Below, piece by piece: positions 44,287-54,291 of a stretch of DNA of 64,000 nucleotides (positions are counted from its first letter, which is position 1; every line of letters starts with the position of its first letter). Both the position numbers and the translations under genes were made by a program. Below the pieces are notes generated by a model. The model made no database searches. It saw nothing but the letters and a program-made list of their open reading frames with translations, and was not told the origin of the DNA. Source of the DNA: Tolypothrix bouteillei VB521301 (lineage in GTDB: Bacteria; Cyanobacteriota; Cyanobacteriia; Cyanobacteriales; Nostocaceae); assembly GCF_000760695.4 (NCBI RefSeq), contig NZ_JHEG04000001.1, positions 4,794,895 through 4,858,894 on the forward strand, in the 5' to 3' direction.

Positions 44287-46632
44287 CTATTCATCATCAG
44301 CATAGGGATCTAAGTCATCGGGTTCAAGATCGTCGTGGCGCATATACATACCGGGATCTTCGCCATTCATATCCTTACCCATAACTGCACCATCGCTACC
44401 GACAGTCACTAAATCAATTTGTTGGCGGTAATAGTCAACACTCTTGACCTGTACGGCTACGCGATCGCCCAATCTGTAGGAAGCCCGATTCTTGCGACCA
44501 AACAGCGCTTGTTGTCTGGCGCGATATTCATACCAATCGTCTTTGAGAGAACTTACGTGAACCAGCCCTTCTACCCGTAAAGGAACTCGCGTATTTCCGC
44601 TTTCTGACTCGGTGGGTGGAACTTCGATTTCTACAAAGAACCCGTAGGATTGAACCCCGGTGATGACACCAGTGAAAACTTCACCAATGCGTTGTTTCAT
44701 CAGCGAAGCTCTTTGCAAACCAGCCAGATCGGTTTCCGCTTCTTGAACTTCTTTTTCGCGATCGTTAAGCTGAACAATAATTCTCATCAATTCACTTTGC
44801 AATTCACTTTGCAATTCTGGTGGAAGAACGTTCCAGTTAATTTCGCCGTGACTTGATGAGTGGCGAAGGTTGACCCGATCTTTCACGCGAGTGTTGCGGC
44901 GATCGCGCCCGTGTTCGATCAATGCGTAAAAGACCCTTTGCATTACCAAATCTGGATAACGCCGCAAGGGAGAAGTGAAATGGGTATACTCTGGTAACGC
45001 CAAACCAAAATGAGCACCTTTGGTTGTACTGTAGGTAGCTTGCTTGAGAGTGTCTTGTAATAAGTAAGTTAAAACTTGCTCGGATGACGATTCTGCAAAT
45101 ACCCTAGTCAGCTGTTGGTAATCGAGAGGTTGAATTTCTACTTCCGGTTCGAGGGACAGTTCAACGCCCAAGTTCATTGCCAATTTCAGCATCTCTTGAA
45201 CATCTTCGGGATCGGGCGCACCTTGGACTCGCCAAATAGCAGGAACTCCAAGAGCGTTCAAATGAGTTGCGATCAATTGATTTACCAGTAATGTATACTC
45301 TGTGAGTAAAGCTCGCACGGGTAAATCGTTGGTGACCGCACACCCCAAAGTCCCTTCATCACAGTATGGGTTTTGATTGGGTGGTAGATTCAATTGCAAA
45401 CAACCGCGATTGAGGCGTACCTTTTTCAATAATTGCCGTACAGTTTCCAGTTCTTGAACGATTTGGACAGTACCGCTATTTGTTTTCGTGGATTTGTTGG
45501 CGAGAATAGTTTCTGCCTCGGATTCACTCAGTGAGGTATCGACTTTAACAACGGTAGGCTGAATTTCCCAATCTTCTATTTCTCCCGATTGTGCATCAAT
45601 CGTAATTAGAAAAGAAAGCGCTAATCGGTCAACTCCAGGTAATAAAGAACACCGTTCGCCGACCACTTCTGGGAACATGGGCAGTACTAAATTACCAAGA
45701 TACACCGAACGCCCGCGCTTGAGTGCTTCCCGGTCAAGAATTTCTTCTGGTTGAATGTAATGGGTAGCATCGGCAATGTGAAAGCCCAATCGCCAATTGC
45801 CCTCATTATTTTTTTCCAGAGAAAAGGCGTTTTCTACAAATTTGGAATCACCATTATTGGGAACTATGCTAAATGCAAACTTTTGGCGCAAGTCCAAACG
45901 ATTTTTTAAATCTGCTTTCAGCAGCTTTTTAGGTAATTTTGAGGCTGCTTCCTGAATGGGGTCTGGAAAACTACGAGCCAGATCGTGTTTGCAGGTGACT
46001 AAATCTATGTCGGCTGCTGCTTCCGCATCGCTACCCAAAATTTGTACGACTCTACCCAAAGGTGGATATTGGGCTAACGGATAACGCAAAACCTCTACAT
46101 GAGCCAGGTGATCGATGGCTTGTTCGAGTTGATTGTTATTGATGAGCAGTTTCAGTTCAAAAAGCAATCTATCGTCTAAAGGTACGGCGCGGTAGCCCCC
46201 TTCTACCTGCTTGATCCGTGCTAATAAAGTGTGATTTGACCGTTCTAGGATGAGCTTAACTTCTCCTTCTGGCGATCGCCTCCGACTACCTTCTTTAAGA
46301 ACTTTGACCAAAACGCGATCGCCATTCCAAGCATTGCTCAGATGACTTTCACGAATGTAGATGTCTTCTGCGCCTTCTACATCCTGAATCGCAAAACAAA
46401 AACCTTTGCTGGAACAGCGAAGTTTGGCTTCAATCACCCCCTCTTCCGAGATACGGCGGTACTTACCTCGTTCTTTGGCCAAAATCCCAATTCTTTCAAG
46501 TACTTCCAAGGCGATGTGAAGTCTTTCTAAACTGGGTTCATCTTCGCAACCAAGTTTCTTTTCTAACAGTTTACGAGCGACCAATTTATCATCAGTAAAA
46601 TTGGCGAGAAGTGTAGCGATTGAAAATTCCAT
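44287..46632 (-). CDS. RNB-family (RNase II/R-like) protein with degenerate catalytic Asp cluster
   Basis: The 781-aa protein has an N-terminal winged-helix-like region, a cold-shock-like part (about 65-160), the RNB domain (about 235-610) and a C-terminal S1 domain (EVFTGVITGVQSYGFFVEIE). RNB features such as LGFHIADATHYI, RGRSVYLGNLVLPMFPEVVG and FTSPLRRYPDLVMQRV are intact. At the position of the metal-binding Asp cluster (normally D-x5-D-x-DD before the HIAD motif) it reads SIVPNNGDSKFVENAFSLEK, lacking the usual aspartates. RNA binding may be preserved with reduced or no exonuclease activity. The C-terminus is acidic. It resembles the long cyanobacterial RNB paralogues in size. Confidence 0.88.
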   Translation of the reverse strand: MEFSIATLLANFTDDKLVARKLLEKKLGCEDEPSLERLHIALEVLERIGILAKERGKYRRISEEGVIEAKLRCSSKGFCFAIQDVEGAEDIYIRESHLSNAWNGDRVLVKVLKEGSRRRSPEGEVKLILERSNHTLLARIKQVEGGYRAVPLDDRLLFELKLLINNNQLEQAIDHLAHVEVLRYPLAQYPPLGRVVQILGSDAEAAADIDLVTCKHDLARSFPDPIQEAASKLPKKLLKADLKNRLDLRQKFAFSIVPNNGDSKFVENAFSLEKNNEGNWRLGFHIADATHYIQPEEILDREALKRGRSVYLGNLVLPMFPEVVGERCSLLPGVDRLALSFLITIDAQSGEIEDWEIQPTVVKVDTSLSESEAETILANKSTKTNSGTVQIVQELETVRQLLKKVRLNRGCLQLNLPPNQNPYCDEGTLGCAVTNDLPVRALLTEYTLLVNQLIATHLNALGVPAIWRVQGAPDPEDVQEMLKLAMNLGVELSLEPEVEIQPLDYQQLTRVFAESSSEQVLTYLLQDTLKQATYSTTKGAHFGLALPEYTHFTSPLRRYPDLVMQRVFYALIEHGRDRRNTRVKDRVNLRHSSSHGEINWNVLPPELQSELQSELMRIIVQLNDREKEVQEAETDLAGLQRASLMKQRIGEVFTGVITGVQSYGFFVEIEVPPTESESGNTRVPLRVEGLVHVSSLKDDWYEYRARQQALFGRKNRASYRLGDRVAVQVKSVDYYRQQIDLVTVGSDGAVMGKDMNGEDPGMYMRHDDLEPDDLDPYADDE

Positions 46633-47438
46633 GCAGTGAACCGACCTTTGGTCAAAACGTCATTTGTTGTTTATCTGGTTCGCGTGCTGTGTACCCTCAC
46701 GACTACAGACACTAGCCGGAAACGAATTGCCCATAATAAAGGGGACCACAGGAGCATTTCAGAGTTTAGTGGTAAGAAAGGTTCCTTAACTCCAGTCAAT
46801 CTTCAAAAGTACGCCCGTTTAGTGTTTTGCCCCCTCGGTAATTACGCAACGGGTTTTTATATAAGACGCACTTTGGAGAACTCTCCACGCTGCCCAAAAG
46901 CACTGTTTAGGGAAACCGCAGGTGTTAGATTGTCTTAAGTGAAGGTTCTTTTACGCCACTAGACTCTGTTTTTTAACTAGGAGAAACTGCCGACAAATCT
47001 AATTGACCCATATGTAGGATCGGAAACAATTAGGCCAGCAGCTTAACGAGCTGTGAGGACGAACCATTACTACATTATTGTAGATATAGAGTGTGCTCGC
47101 AGAAAATAGTACTAGAACACCAATTCAGTAATTATGGTAGCATTCTCAGTAAAATTATTTAAGAATAACCAGCAGCAGCCAAAAAATTAGCCGAATAACC
47201 TGAACGGGTAGCGGGCGGCAATGGGCTTGAGAATTGAATCGCTTTAAATAATGCCCCAGAATCCATGCCTTTTTTTTCAAGTATTAATACTGTTTTAAAA
47301 TCGATCGAGCCCTGAGAGCATATGATAATGTATACGGGTTGGGTGCATTTGTACTAGCGAACATCGGTTTGAACAAAAATGTTGAGTGCAGTACCCATCT
47401 ATAATTAAGTAGATTTAGGTGGGGGAGAGTTCAATAAG
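46633..47438. other. Long intergenic region, partly structured
   Basis: About 800 bp. A frame at 46636-46938 (100 codons) exists but matches nothing I recognise. CTAATTG (47000-47006) with CAATTAG (47028-47034), followed at once by CAGCT-TAACG-AGCTG (47041-47055), gives two adjacent stems that could belong to a small RNA. An AT-rich stretch follows before the next gene. No firm gene call. Confidence 0.4.
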
Positions 47439-47486
47439 TTGTTTCCAACCCCTTTATTAAACAGAGCAAGATTTGGTGAGAGCATT

Positions 47487-48641
47487 ATGTTGGCTCAATT
47501 TCAGAGCAAGTACCCCCAAGGCAATCTCATTACTGAATTAGTGCAAATTTATAATGGCAAGTACATTGTCCGCGCAAGCGTACAGATTGATGGCACTACT
47601 CGCGCCACCGGTATGGCAGCAGCAGAAATTTTAGAGGATGCAGAAGATAAAGCGAGAACTCGAGCGCTGATGGTTTTAGGAATAACAGACATCCCTCAAG
47701 GAGCAACAGTTATTTCCCCAGAACCAACCAAGCAGGTTCCGCCCAATATATCCCCAGTAACTTCTAATGGATTGAATGAGCCAGCTTCTTCCGTTGTGCT
47801 GAACTCTCATCCTCAAACAGAAGCACCTGCAACTCCCTCAACTTCAGTTGTTTCAGCACCAGTAGCCGCAAAGGAGACAAAACAACAAAGTTATAGCGAT
47901 CGCTTGACGGCGGCTGAAAACTCACAAACTCATTTTGAGACCAAAACTCCAGATATTGGCGATCGCTTTGCCAAAACTCACGCCTCAAAAACTCAGATGA
48001 AGGCTGAAACTCCAGATATTGGCGATCGCTTTGCTACAACTCACGCCTCGGAAACTCAGATGAAGGCTGAAACTCCAGATATTGGCGATCGCTTTGCTAC
48101 AACTCACGCCTCGGAAACTCATTTTGAGACCAAAACTTCCGAGTCTGGCGAATTTATTCCTGCTATTCCTACCATTCCTGCTATTCCGACTATTAATAAA
48201 CAGGAAATTCCATTTTCCAAAACTCAAGAGAGTCACGGTGAATTTGCCACAATTAACAAGCAAGAAGAACAATTTGATGCTGCATTAGACAATTTTGATA
48301 TATTGTCACCTAGCACCACTGAGAACAACGCTTTTTCTGGCGTTCCCAACAATGTAACGCCATTTCCTTCACGCAGTTCCAACTTGCAAGAGGAGATGAC
48401 GACACAAGCAACAACAAGCAAGCGCAAAAAAAAGGCAGAACCAGTGGATCACTCGGATGATATTGCCAAAATTAGTGGTGAAATGCAGCGATTGGGTTGG
48501 AACACAGACCAAGGGCGCGAGTATTTGGTCAAAACTTACGGGAAGCGATCGCGTCACTTACTGACTCAAGAAGAATTAAAGGATTTCTTAAAATACTTGG
48601 AGTCACAGCCTACACCCATAGACCCGTTAGCTGGGTTTTGA
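47487..48641 (+). CDS. Protein with ssDNA-annealing-like N-terminus, 21-aa tandem repeats and a C-terminal 50-aa repeat domain
   Basis: The ATG at 47487 (GGTGAG ribosome site before it) gives 384 aa; an upstream TTG at 47439 is possible. Residues 1-65 (YNGKYIVRASVQIDGTTRAT, ILEDAEDKARTRALMVLGI) resemble the Rad52-like fold's A-E-x-x-A-x-x-RAL helix, a weak similarity. Residues about 148-210 are three 21-aa copies around TPDIGDRFATTHAS. The last 50 residues (ISGEMQRLGWNTDQGREYLV, KTYGKRSRHLLTQEELKDFL) match three copies in the next gene. A DNA-repair or recombination link is inference. Confidence 0.7.
   Translation: MLAQFQSKYPQGNLITELVQIYNGKYIVRASVQIDGTTRATGMAAAEILEDAEDKARTRALMVLGITDIPQGATVISPEPTKQVPPNISPVTSNGLNEPASSVVLNSHPQTEAPATPSTSVVSAPVAAKETKQQSYSDRLTAAENSQTHFETKTPDIGDRFAKTHASKTQMKAETPDIGDRFATTHASETQMKAETPDIGDRFATTHASETHFETKTSESGEFIPAIPTIPAIPTINKQEIPFSKTQESHGEFATINKQEEQFDAALDNFDILSPSTTENNAFSGVPNNVTPFPSRSSNLQEEMTTQATTSKRKKKAEPVDHSDDIAKISGEMQRLGWNTDQGREYLVKTYGKRSRHLLTQEELKDFLKYLESQPTPIDPLAGF
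47928..48116 (+). repeat. Three 63-nt tandem repeats, each with a HIP1 site
   Basis: Units of 63 nt lie at 47928-47990, 47991-48053 and 48054-48116; the second and third are identical. Each contains GGCGATCGCTTTGC. They encode 21-aa repeats. Confidence 0.92.
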
Positions 48642-48692
48642 GAGGGTCATTTTGACCTTACCCCCAACCCCGATTCACTTCATCCCCTCTCG

Positions 48693-48739
48693 TTCCCAGG
48701 CTGAGCTTGGGAATGACTTTCGGGAGGCTTCGCCTCCCG
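48693..48739. repeat. REP pair, left of the three-repeat gene
   Basis: Two hairpins: TTCCCAGGCTGAGCTTGGGA (48693-48713) and CGGGAGGC-TTC-GCCTCCCG (48721-48739). The same two, in reverse order, lie at 49414-49457. Confidence 0.8.
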
Positions 48740-48764
48740 GAAGCAACAAAACCATAATATTGCT

Positions 48765-49406
48765 ATGGAATCTCTAGGTTTAACTGAAATATTTGCCAAT
48801 ATTGCTAGCGAATTACTACGGTTGCAACGGACAGAAGAACTCGAACGAGATTATCTTATACGAACCTATGGGAAAAGATCGCGTTATCTGTTAACTCAAA
48901 AAGAGTTATTAGAATTTCTTGAGTATTTGAACACCCAACCTACTCCAAATGTTTCTTCTCAAAGATCCTTTAAATTAGGATACGATGAAGATATCTATGC
49001 TTTTAAACAACCTACCAATACCATTGACCTTGTTGGTAGAACTAGTGTAGAAATGCACCGCATCCAATGGACAGAAGAACTTGGGCGAGATTATCTTATC
49101 AGGACTTACGGCAAGCGATCGCGCCATTTACTAACTGAAGAAGAATTTCTTGATTTTCTCAGCTACTTGGAATCTCAACCTACGCATTCGAGTAACAATC
49201 TTATTGCTGATCACCGGGGGGAAGCCCAGATTGTGGAGCTCGTCGCCAAAGTTGATTTGGAAATACAACGTTTGGGTTGGACAACACAAAAGCAGCGAGA
49301 ATATCTTCTGAAAATCTATGGTAAGTATTCTCTATATTTATTTACACAAGAACAATTGCAGGATTTTCTGAATTATTTAAAGTCTTTACCTGCATCTTCA
49401 GATTAA
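48765..49406 (+). CDS. Protein of three tandem ~50-aa repeat domains
   Basis: The 213-aa product is almost wholly three copies of one motif. The copies start at residues about 9 (LLRLQRTEELERDYLIRTYG), 86 (MHRIQWTEELGRDYLIRTYG) and 163 (IQRLGWTTQKQREYLLKIYG). Each continues KRSR-x-LLT-x-E-x-x-x-FL-x-YL. A fourth relative closes the upstream protein at 48480-48620. The pattern of a helix, the YGKRSR loop and an acidic helix resembles the C-terminal domains of phage-type ssDNA-annealing proteins. No enzyme domain is present, so it may be an adaptor. The gene is flanked by inverted REP pairs. Confidence 0.75.
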   Translation: MESLGLTEIFANIASELLRLQRTEELERDYLIRTYGKRSRYLLTQKELLEFLEYLNTQPTPNVSSQRSFKLGYDEDIYAFKQPTNTIDLVGRTSVEMHRIQWTEELGRDYLIRTYGKRSRHLLTEEEFLDFLSYLESQPTHSSNNLIADHRGEAQIVELVAKVDLEIQRLGWTTQKQREYLLKIYGKYSLYLFTQEQLQDFLNYLKSLPASSD

Positions 49407-49413
49407 ATTATTG

Positions 49414-49457
49414 GAGGCGGAGCCTCTAGAAAGGCATTCCCAGGCTCAGCCTGGGAA
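49414..49457. repeat. REP pair, right of the three-repeat gene
   Basis: GAGGC-GGA-GCCTC (49414-49426) followed by TTCCCAGGCTCAGCCTGGGA (49437-49457) mirrors the order of the left pair at 48693-48739. Confidence 0.8.
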
Positions 49458-49524
49458 AGAGATCGCTACAAGGTATTCTGTAGTAAAGCCACTGGAGCGA
49501 GGTCAAAAGCTAAGACGTTTCTGA

Positions 49525-50136
49525 TTACTGATTGACGACGGCTATTGGGCGACTACCAGCAGAGTGGCGATCGATCACTTGGTCGATTAAACCATAGTCT
49601 TTAGCTTCATGAGGTGACATAAAGAAATCTCTTTCTGTATCCTCAGTAATCTTTTCTAATGGTTGACCCGTATGCTCTGCTAAATATTCATTTAGCTTGC
49701 GCTTGTGGTAAAGGATTTCCCGTGCTTGAATTTCAATATCAGTTGCTTGTCCTTGAGCACCACCCAAAGGTTGGTGAATCATAATTCGGGAATGAGGTAA
49801 ACTCATCCGCTTACCTTTTGTACCAGCACTGAGGAGGAAAGCGCCCATACTCGCCGCCAATCCGGTACAAATTGTACAGATATCTGGGCGGATGTGCTTC
49901 ATAGTATCATACATACCCATTCCCGCCGTTACCGAACCACCAGGAGAGTTGATGTACATATATATATCTTTCTCCGAGTCCTCTGCGTCTAAAAACAGCA
50001 GTTGGGCAACAATCAAGTTAGCCACAGTATCATCGATCTGCTGTCCTAAAAAGATGATGCGCTCGCGTAACAGACGTGAGTAGATATCAAAGGCGCGTTC
50101 GCCACGACCTGATTGTTCTATAACAATTGGAATCAT
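49525..50136 (-). CDS. clpP: ATP-dependent Clp protease proteolytic subunit
   Basis: ClpP is the serine peptidase core that degrades proteins fed by ClpX/ClpC. In the 203-aa product the catalytic triad is intact: Ser96 ([11 protein letters not shown]), His121 ([10 protein letters not shown]) and Asp170 ([12 protein letters not shown]). [19 protein letters not shown] is the oxyanion/GG motif. Cyanobacteria carry several clpP paralogues, some fused in operons with clpX; this copy stands alone, so the number is not assigned. Confidence 0.96.
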   Translation of the reverse strand: MIPIVIEQSGRGERAFDIYSRLLRERIIFLGQQIDDTVANLIVAQLLFLDAEDSEKDIYMYINSPGGSVTAGMGMYDTMKHIRPDICTICTGLAASMGAFLLSAGTKGKRMSLPHSRIMIHQPLGGAQGQATDIEIQAREILYHKRKLNEYLAEHTGQPLEKITEDTERDFFMSPHEAKDYGLIDQVIDRHSAGSRPIAVVNQ

Positions 50137-50378
50137 GAAAGCTGGTTGTACTTATTTTACGTATATTCTATCGATTGCAACGCCCGATGGTTGTCCTAAA
50201 ACCCGAACCTTATCACCTGAGCGCTAACTACCAGTCACTAATCATTAAGCTTGTTAGTATTTTTACAGGGACTTTTCCGGAATAGAATTACCATTACGAG
50301 TAGATACATAATACAGGGTGCATTTGGTTAACAAACTAAAGAAGAACCGCCATCCCCCCAAAGCCAGAGGAGCCCGCC

Positions 50379-50534
50379 ATGCTCGAAAAACTTTTGCAAG
50401 CCGCTGTTATCACCTTCTTACTGCACCTCATTGCAGGTCTTAGCCCAAATAGTATCATTGAGACAAAGGTAGAACAACCTTCAACAGTCGCTCCAGTGCC
50501 CATTGCAAATGCACTGCCTGCTTCTGCACGATAA
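50379..50534 (+). CDS. Small membrane-anchored peptide, 51 aa
   Basis: The ATG at 50379 is preceded by AGAGGAGC, a strong ribosome site 7 nt away. The frame gives MLEKLLQAAVITFLLHLIAG (a single hydrophobic helix) and a 30-residue tail ending NALPASAR before TAA at 50534. Similar short proteins seem common in filamentous cyanobacteria. The function is unknown. It is also near the position where a leader peptide could act on the downstream gene. Confidence 0.65.
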   Translation: MLEKLLQAAVITFLLHLIAGLSPNSIIETKVEQPSTVAPVPIANALPASAR

Positions 50535-50656
50535 TAATGCCAAGGTAGGTAGAGCAGACACTGACTCTGCAGACAGAGTTAGATAAGAAGAATGCATGAC
50601 TCTACTTATGACAAGCTACACTATGCGAATAAGGGTTTTTCTCATGCATCTTCACA

Positions 50657-52780
50657 ATGACCAATCGTCTTGCTCAAGCTAAAAGCCTCTACCTCCGCAA
50701 ACACGCCGAAAATCCCATTGATTGGTGGTCTTGGTGTGATGAGGCGCTAGCAACTGCAAAAGTGCAGAACAAACCAATATTCCTTTCCATTGGCTACTCT
50801 AGTTGCCATTGGTGTACCGTGATGGAAGGAGAAGCATTTTCCGACCTAGCAGTGGCTGAGTATATGAACGCCAACTTTCTTCCCATTAAAGTGGATAGGG
50901 AAGAACGACCCGATATTGACAGCATCTATATGCAAGCTTTACAAATGATGAGCGGTCAGGGGGGTTGGCCATTAAACGTGTTTATCTCTCCAGAGGATCT
51001 GGTACCTTTCTATGCAGGGACTTACTTTCCGTTAGAACCACGCTACGGTCGCCCCGGCTTTTTACAAGTTCTGCAAGCAATCCGTCATTATTACGATACA
51101 GAAAAAGAAGATTTGCGCGATCGCAAAGCCACCATTCTTGAGTCACTCCTAACTTCTGCAGTGCTGGAATCGGGAGGCGTAACAGAAACTCAAGATATTG
51201 AATTATTGCATAAGGGCTGGGAGACTTGTACTGGAATTATTACACCCAATCAATATGGCAATAGCTTCCCAATGATTCCTTATGCAGAATTGGCGCTGCG
51301 AGGAACTCGATTTGAATGGGAAAATTCTCGTTACGATGGCATTCAAGTTTCTACTCAAAGGGGTCTGGATCTAGCACTAGGGGGAATTTACGACCATGTA
51401 GCTGGGGGCTTTCATCGCTATACAGTGGATTCTACATGGACGGTACCGCATTTTGAAAAGATGCTTTACGATAACGGTCAAATTGTGGAGTATCTGGCTA
51501 ATTTGTGGAGTGCGGGAATACACGAACCGGCTTTTGAAGCAGCGATCGCAGGTACTGTTCGATGGTTAAAGCGGGAGATGATTTCACCCTTGGGATTCTT
51601 CTATGCTGCTCAAGATGCTGATAGCTTTACCAATCGGACAGATGCAGAACCTGAGGAAGGAGCATTTTACGTTTGGAGTTACAGCGAATTGCAACAACTG
51701 CTAAGTGCAGGTGAACTAGCAGAATTACAACAAACGTTTACAGTTACTCCTAACGGTAACTTTGAAGGTAAGAACGTTTTACAAAGACGTCATCAAGGCA
51801 AACTGAGTGAGAGTTTGCAAACAGCGTTAGGAAAATTGTTTGTTGCACGTTATGGTTTTGCAACGGACATGACCGATGAAGCCCGACGTTCATCCACGAC
51901 AACATTTGCTACATTTCCCCCCGCACGCAACAATCAAGAAGCAAAAACTCATAACTGGTTGGGACGCATTCCTGCAGTGACAGATACAAAAATGATTGTT
52001 GCATGGAATAGTTTGATGATATCTGGTTTAGCTAGGGCATACGGGGTATTTCAAAGACAAGAATATTTGGAACTTGCAGCAAACGCAGCCAATTTTATCT
52101 GCAACAATCAGTTTGTAGATGGGCGCTTTCACCGTCTTAATTATGAAAATCAGCCAACAGTTCTCGCGCAATCTGAGGACTACGCCTTTTTTATCAAAGC
52201 ACTGCTCGATTTACACCAAGTCTCTTTGCAAATAGAAAACAACGATTCCAACTCGTCTTCCCATTGGCTCTCAAAAGCAATTACCGTACAAGAAGAATTT
52301 CACGAATATCTGTGGAGCGTGGAACTTGGTGGATACTTCAATACATCAAGTGACGCCAGCCAAGATTTGATAGTGCGCGAACGCAGTTATGCCGATAATG
52401 CCACACCATCTGCTAATGGAGTTGCGATCGCAAACCTAGTCCGTCTTGCTCTACTCACCGACGATCTTCATTATCTAGACTTAGCCGAACAAGGATTAAA
52501 CGCTTTTAGGGGTGTGATGAATCGTGCTCCTCAAGCGTGTCCCAGCTTGTTTGCTGCCCTAGACTGGTATCGCAATTGTACGTTAATCCGTACCTCAGAA
52601 GAACAAATTAAATCTCTTGTGCCAACATATTTACCCAGTGCAATATTTGTCTCAACATCAAAACTACCAGAAGGAAGCGTTGGATTAGTCTGCCAAGGAT
52701 TGAAATGTTTGCCAGCACCAGAAAGTGCAGAGAAGTTTTTGCAGCAATTACGAAAGAGTTTAACTAGGGTCAGTAAGTAG
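50657..52780 (+). CDS. Thioredoxin-domain protein of the YyaL/SSP411 family
   Basis: The 707-aa protein has an N-terminal thioredoxin-like DUF255 domain with [16 protein letters not shown] (Cys50-His-Trp-Cys53). A long (alpha/alpha)6-barrel-like region follows ([41 protein letters not shown]). This matches the widespread YyaL family, whose reaction is not established; an epimerase-like or sugar-binding fold is suggested by the helical barrel. Length and motif order fit well. Start ATG at 50657. Confidence 0.92.
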   Translation: MTNRLAQAKSLYLRKHAENPIDWWSWCDEALATAKVQNKPIFLSIGYSSCHWCTVMEGEAFSDLAVAEYMNANFLPIKVDREERPDIDSIYMQALQMMSGQGGWPLNVFISPEDLVPFYAGTYFPLEPRYGRPGFLQVLQAIRHYYDTEKEDLRDRKATILESLLTSAVLESGGVTETQDIELLHKGWETCTGIITPNQYGNSFPMIPYAELALRGTRFEWENSRYDGIQVSTQRGLDLALGGIYDHVAGGFHRYTVDSTWTVPHFEKMLYDNGQIVEYLANLWSAGIHEPAFEAAIAGTVRWLKREMISPLGFFYAAQDADSFTNRTDAEPEEGAFYVWSYSELQQLLSAGELAELQQTFTVTPNGNFEGKNVLQRRHQGKLSESLQTALGKLFVARYGFATDMTDEARRSSTTTFATFPPARNNQEAKTHNWLGRIPAVTDTKMIVAWNSLMISGLARAYGVFQRQEYLELAANAANFICNNQFVDGRFHRLNYENQPTVLAQSEDYAFFIKALLDLHQVSLQIENNDSNSSSHWLSKAITVQEEFHEYLWSVELGGYFNTSSDASQDLIVRERSYADNATPSANGVAIANLVRLALLTDDLHYLDLAEQGLNAFRGVMNRAPQACPSLFAALDWYRNCTLIRTSEEQIKSLVPTYLPSAIFVSTSKLPEGSVGLVCQGLKCLPAPESAEKFLQQLRKSLTRVSK

Positions 52781-52793
52781 TGAGCAGTGAGCA

Positions 52794-53384
52794 GTGAGCA
52801 GTGACTTAAGTGCAATTGTGTTAGCAGGGGGAATGAGTTCCCGCATGGGACAAGATAAAGCTTTGATCCCAATTCAAGGTGTACCCCTCCTGCAATTAAT
52901 TTGTCAAATGGCAGAAAGTTGTGCTGATACAGTTTATGTAGTAACCCCTTGGGAAGAACGATATCAGCACTTACTCACTCCTAAGAGCAAGTTTATTCGG
53001 GAAGTGACTGTAGGGGAATCTTTACCCCACGGACCGCTTGTTGGCTTTGCTCAAGGATTAGCGCAAGTACAAACGGAGTGGGTGTTGCTACTCGCCTGCG
53101 ATTTACCTAAGTTGGAGGTTAAAGTTTTACAGGCGTGGGCGGCTGAACTTAAATATGTTGAAGAGGACGCGATCGCCGCATTGGTATGTCATAGTAAAGG
53201 TTGGGAACCGTTGTGCGGTTTTTACCGCCATCGGTGTTTGCCAAGTCTGATGGAATATATTAATGAAGGCGGGCGATCGTTCCAAGGGTGGCTGAAACAG
53301 CATCACGTATTTGTTTTGTCACTACCTGATTCCGAAATGCTTTTTAACTGCAATACACCACAGGATTTAGGTTTATTGCAGTGA
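52794..53384 (+). CDS. mobA: Molybdenum cofactor guanylyltransferase
   Basis: MobA attaches GMP to molybdopterin to form the MGD cofactor of nitrate reductase and related enzymes. In the 196-aa product [20 protein letters not shown] is the nucleotide-binding loop with the conserved Arg and Lys. [15 protein letters not shown] contains the metal-binding Asp, and [12 protein letters not shown] closes the protein. The likely start is a GTG at 52794, inside a GAGCAGTGAGCAGTGA tandem repeat. It fits with nitrate assimilation or nitrogen metabolism elsewhere in the genome. Confidence 0.9.
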   Translation: MSSDLSAIVLAGGMSSRMGQDKALIPIQGVPLLQLICQMAESCADTVYVVTPWEERYQHLLTPKSKFIREVTVGESLPHGPLVGFAQGLAQVQTEWVLLLACDLPKLEVKVLQAWAAELKYVEEDAIAALVCHSKGWEPLCGFYRHRCLPSLMEYINEGGRSFQGWLKQHHVFVLSLPDSEMLFNCNTPQDLGLLQ

Positions 53385-53530
53385 CCAATTTCCAGTCTTT
53401 ATTTTCAGTGGTTCCTTTTCCGTTTACAATAAAAAATTACATTTGCAATTTTAACAGCAATATGGGTAGCGCAGCGGTGGCTAGTGTCTTCGTTACCCTT
53501 TTAGTAAGTTTTCTAGCCTTGTTGGCAAAG

Positions 53531-54049
53531 ATGAAACATACACTTTCAGTACTGGTAGAGGATGAAGCGGGAGTTCTTTCCCGTATTTCTGGATTGTTTG
53601 CCCGTCGCGGCTTTAATATTGAAAGTCTCGCCGTAGGTCCGGCAGAACAATCAGGAATTTCCCGAATTACAATGGTTGTTCAAGGCGATGACCGTGTCAT
53701 CGAGCAACTGACCAAGCAACTTTACAAGCTTATTAATGTCCTGAAGGTGCAGGATGTCACTGAGACTCCTTGTGTCGAGCGAGAACTGATGTTGCTTAAG
53801 GTTAATGCTACAAGCACTAATCGTTCAGAGGTTGTTGAATTGTCGCAAATTTTCCGAGCAAGAGTAGTAGATGTGGCTGAGGATTCTCTCACGTTAGAAG
53901 TGGTGGGAGATCCGGGAAAGATGGTGGCGATCGTGCAGGTGTTGCAAAAATTTGGCTTGAGAGAAATAGCTCGCACTGGCAAAATTGCTTTGACTCGTGA
54001 ATCTGGTGTGAATACGGAGTTGCTTAAGTCTTTGGAAGTCAAGGTTTAA
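53531..54049 (+). CDS. ilvN: Acetolactate synthase small (regulatory) subunit
   Basis: IlvN/IlvH confers valine inhibition on acetolactate synthase in branched-chain amino-acid synthesis. The ATG at 53531 gives 172 aa ([20 protein letters not shown]). [16 protein letters not shown] is the ACT-domain valine site, and VCDVTET-like [19 protein letters not shown] joins the second ACT. The 50 codons upstream in frame are unrelated and excluded. It is followed by a terminator-like hairpin. Confidence 0.95.
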   Translation: MKHTLSVLVEDEAGVLSRISGLFARRGFNIESLAVGPAEQSGISRITMVVQGDDRVIEQLTKQLYKLINVLKVQDVTETPCVERELMLLKVNATSTNRSEVVELSQIFRARVVDVAEDSLTLEVVGDPGKMVAIVQVLQKFGLREIARTGKIALTRESGVNTELLKSLEVKV

Positions 54050-54118
54050 TCGCACGCGTTACAGGTAACTAGCACAAAGTAACTTTGCAAAAGTTTGTTT
54101 CCGTGAAAAAATTATCTC

Positions 54119-54157
54119 ACAATCCCCCTAGCCTAAACATTCGGTTGGGGGGATTGT
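54119..54157 (+). terminator. Terminator-like hairpin after ilvN
   Basis: ACAATCCCCC (54119-54128) pairs with GGGGGATTGT (54148-54157) over 10 bp. The following TCCTTT is only a modest T-tract. Confidence 0.6.
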
Positions 54158-54291
54158 CCTTTGCCAAAAATAGAGTGTTAGAATGGGAATCGATAGTAAC
54201 AATGCATTAACTTGATAGTTGTATAGAAAGAACTATAAATTGAGAAATTGACTTTATAGGTTTTTGTAAAGCATGAGCTTTCAAAAGCTAA

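Noticed and set aside
46636..46938. 100-codon frame after the RNB gene start
   Set aside because: No ribosome site or family resemblance; I also looked for rpmG and rpsR, often near rnr, and found neither.
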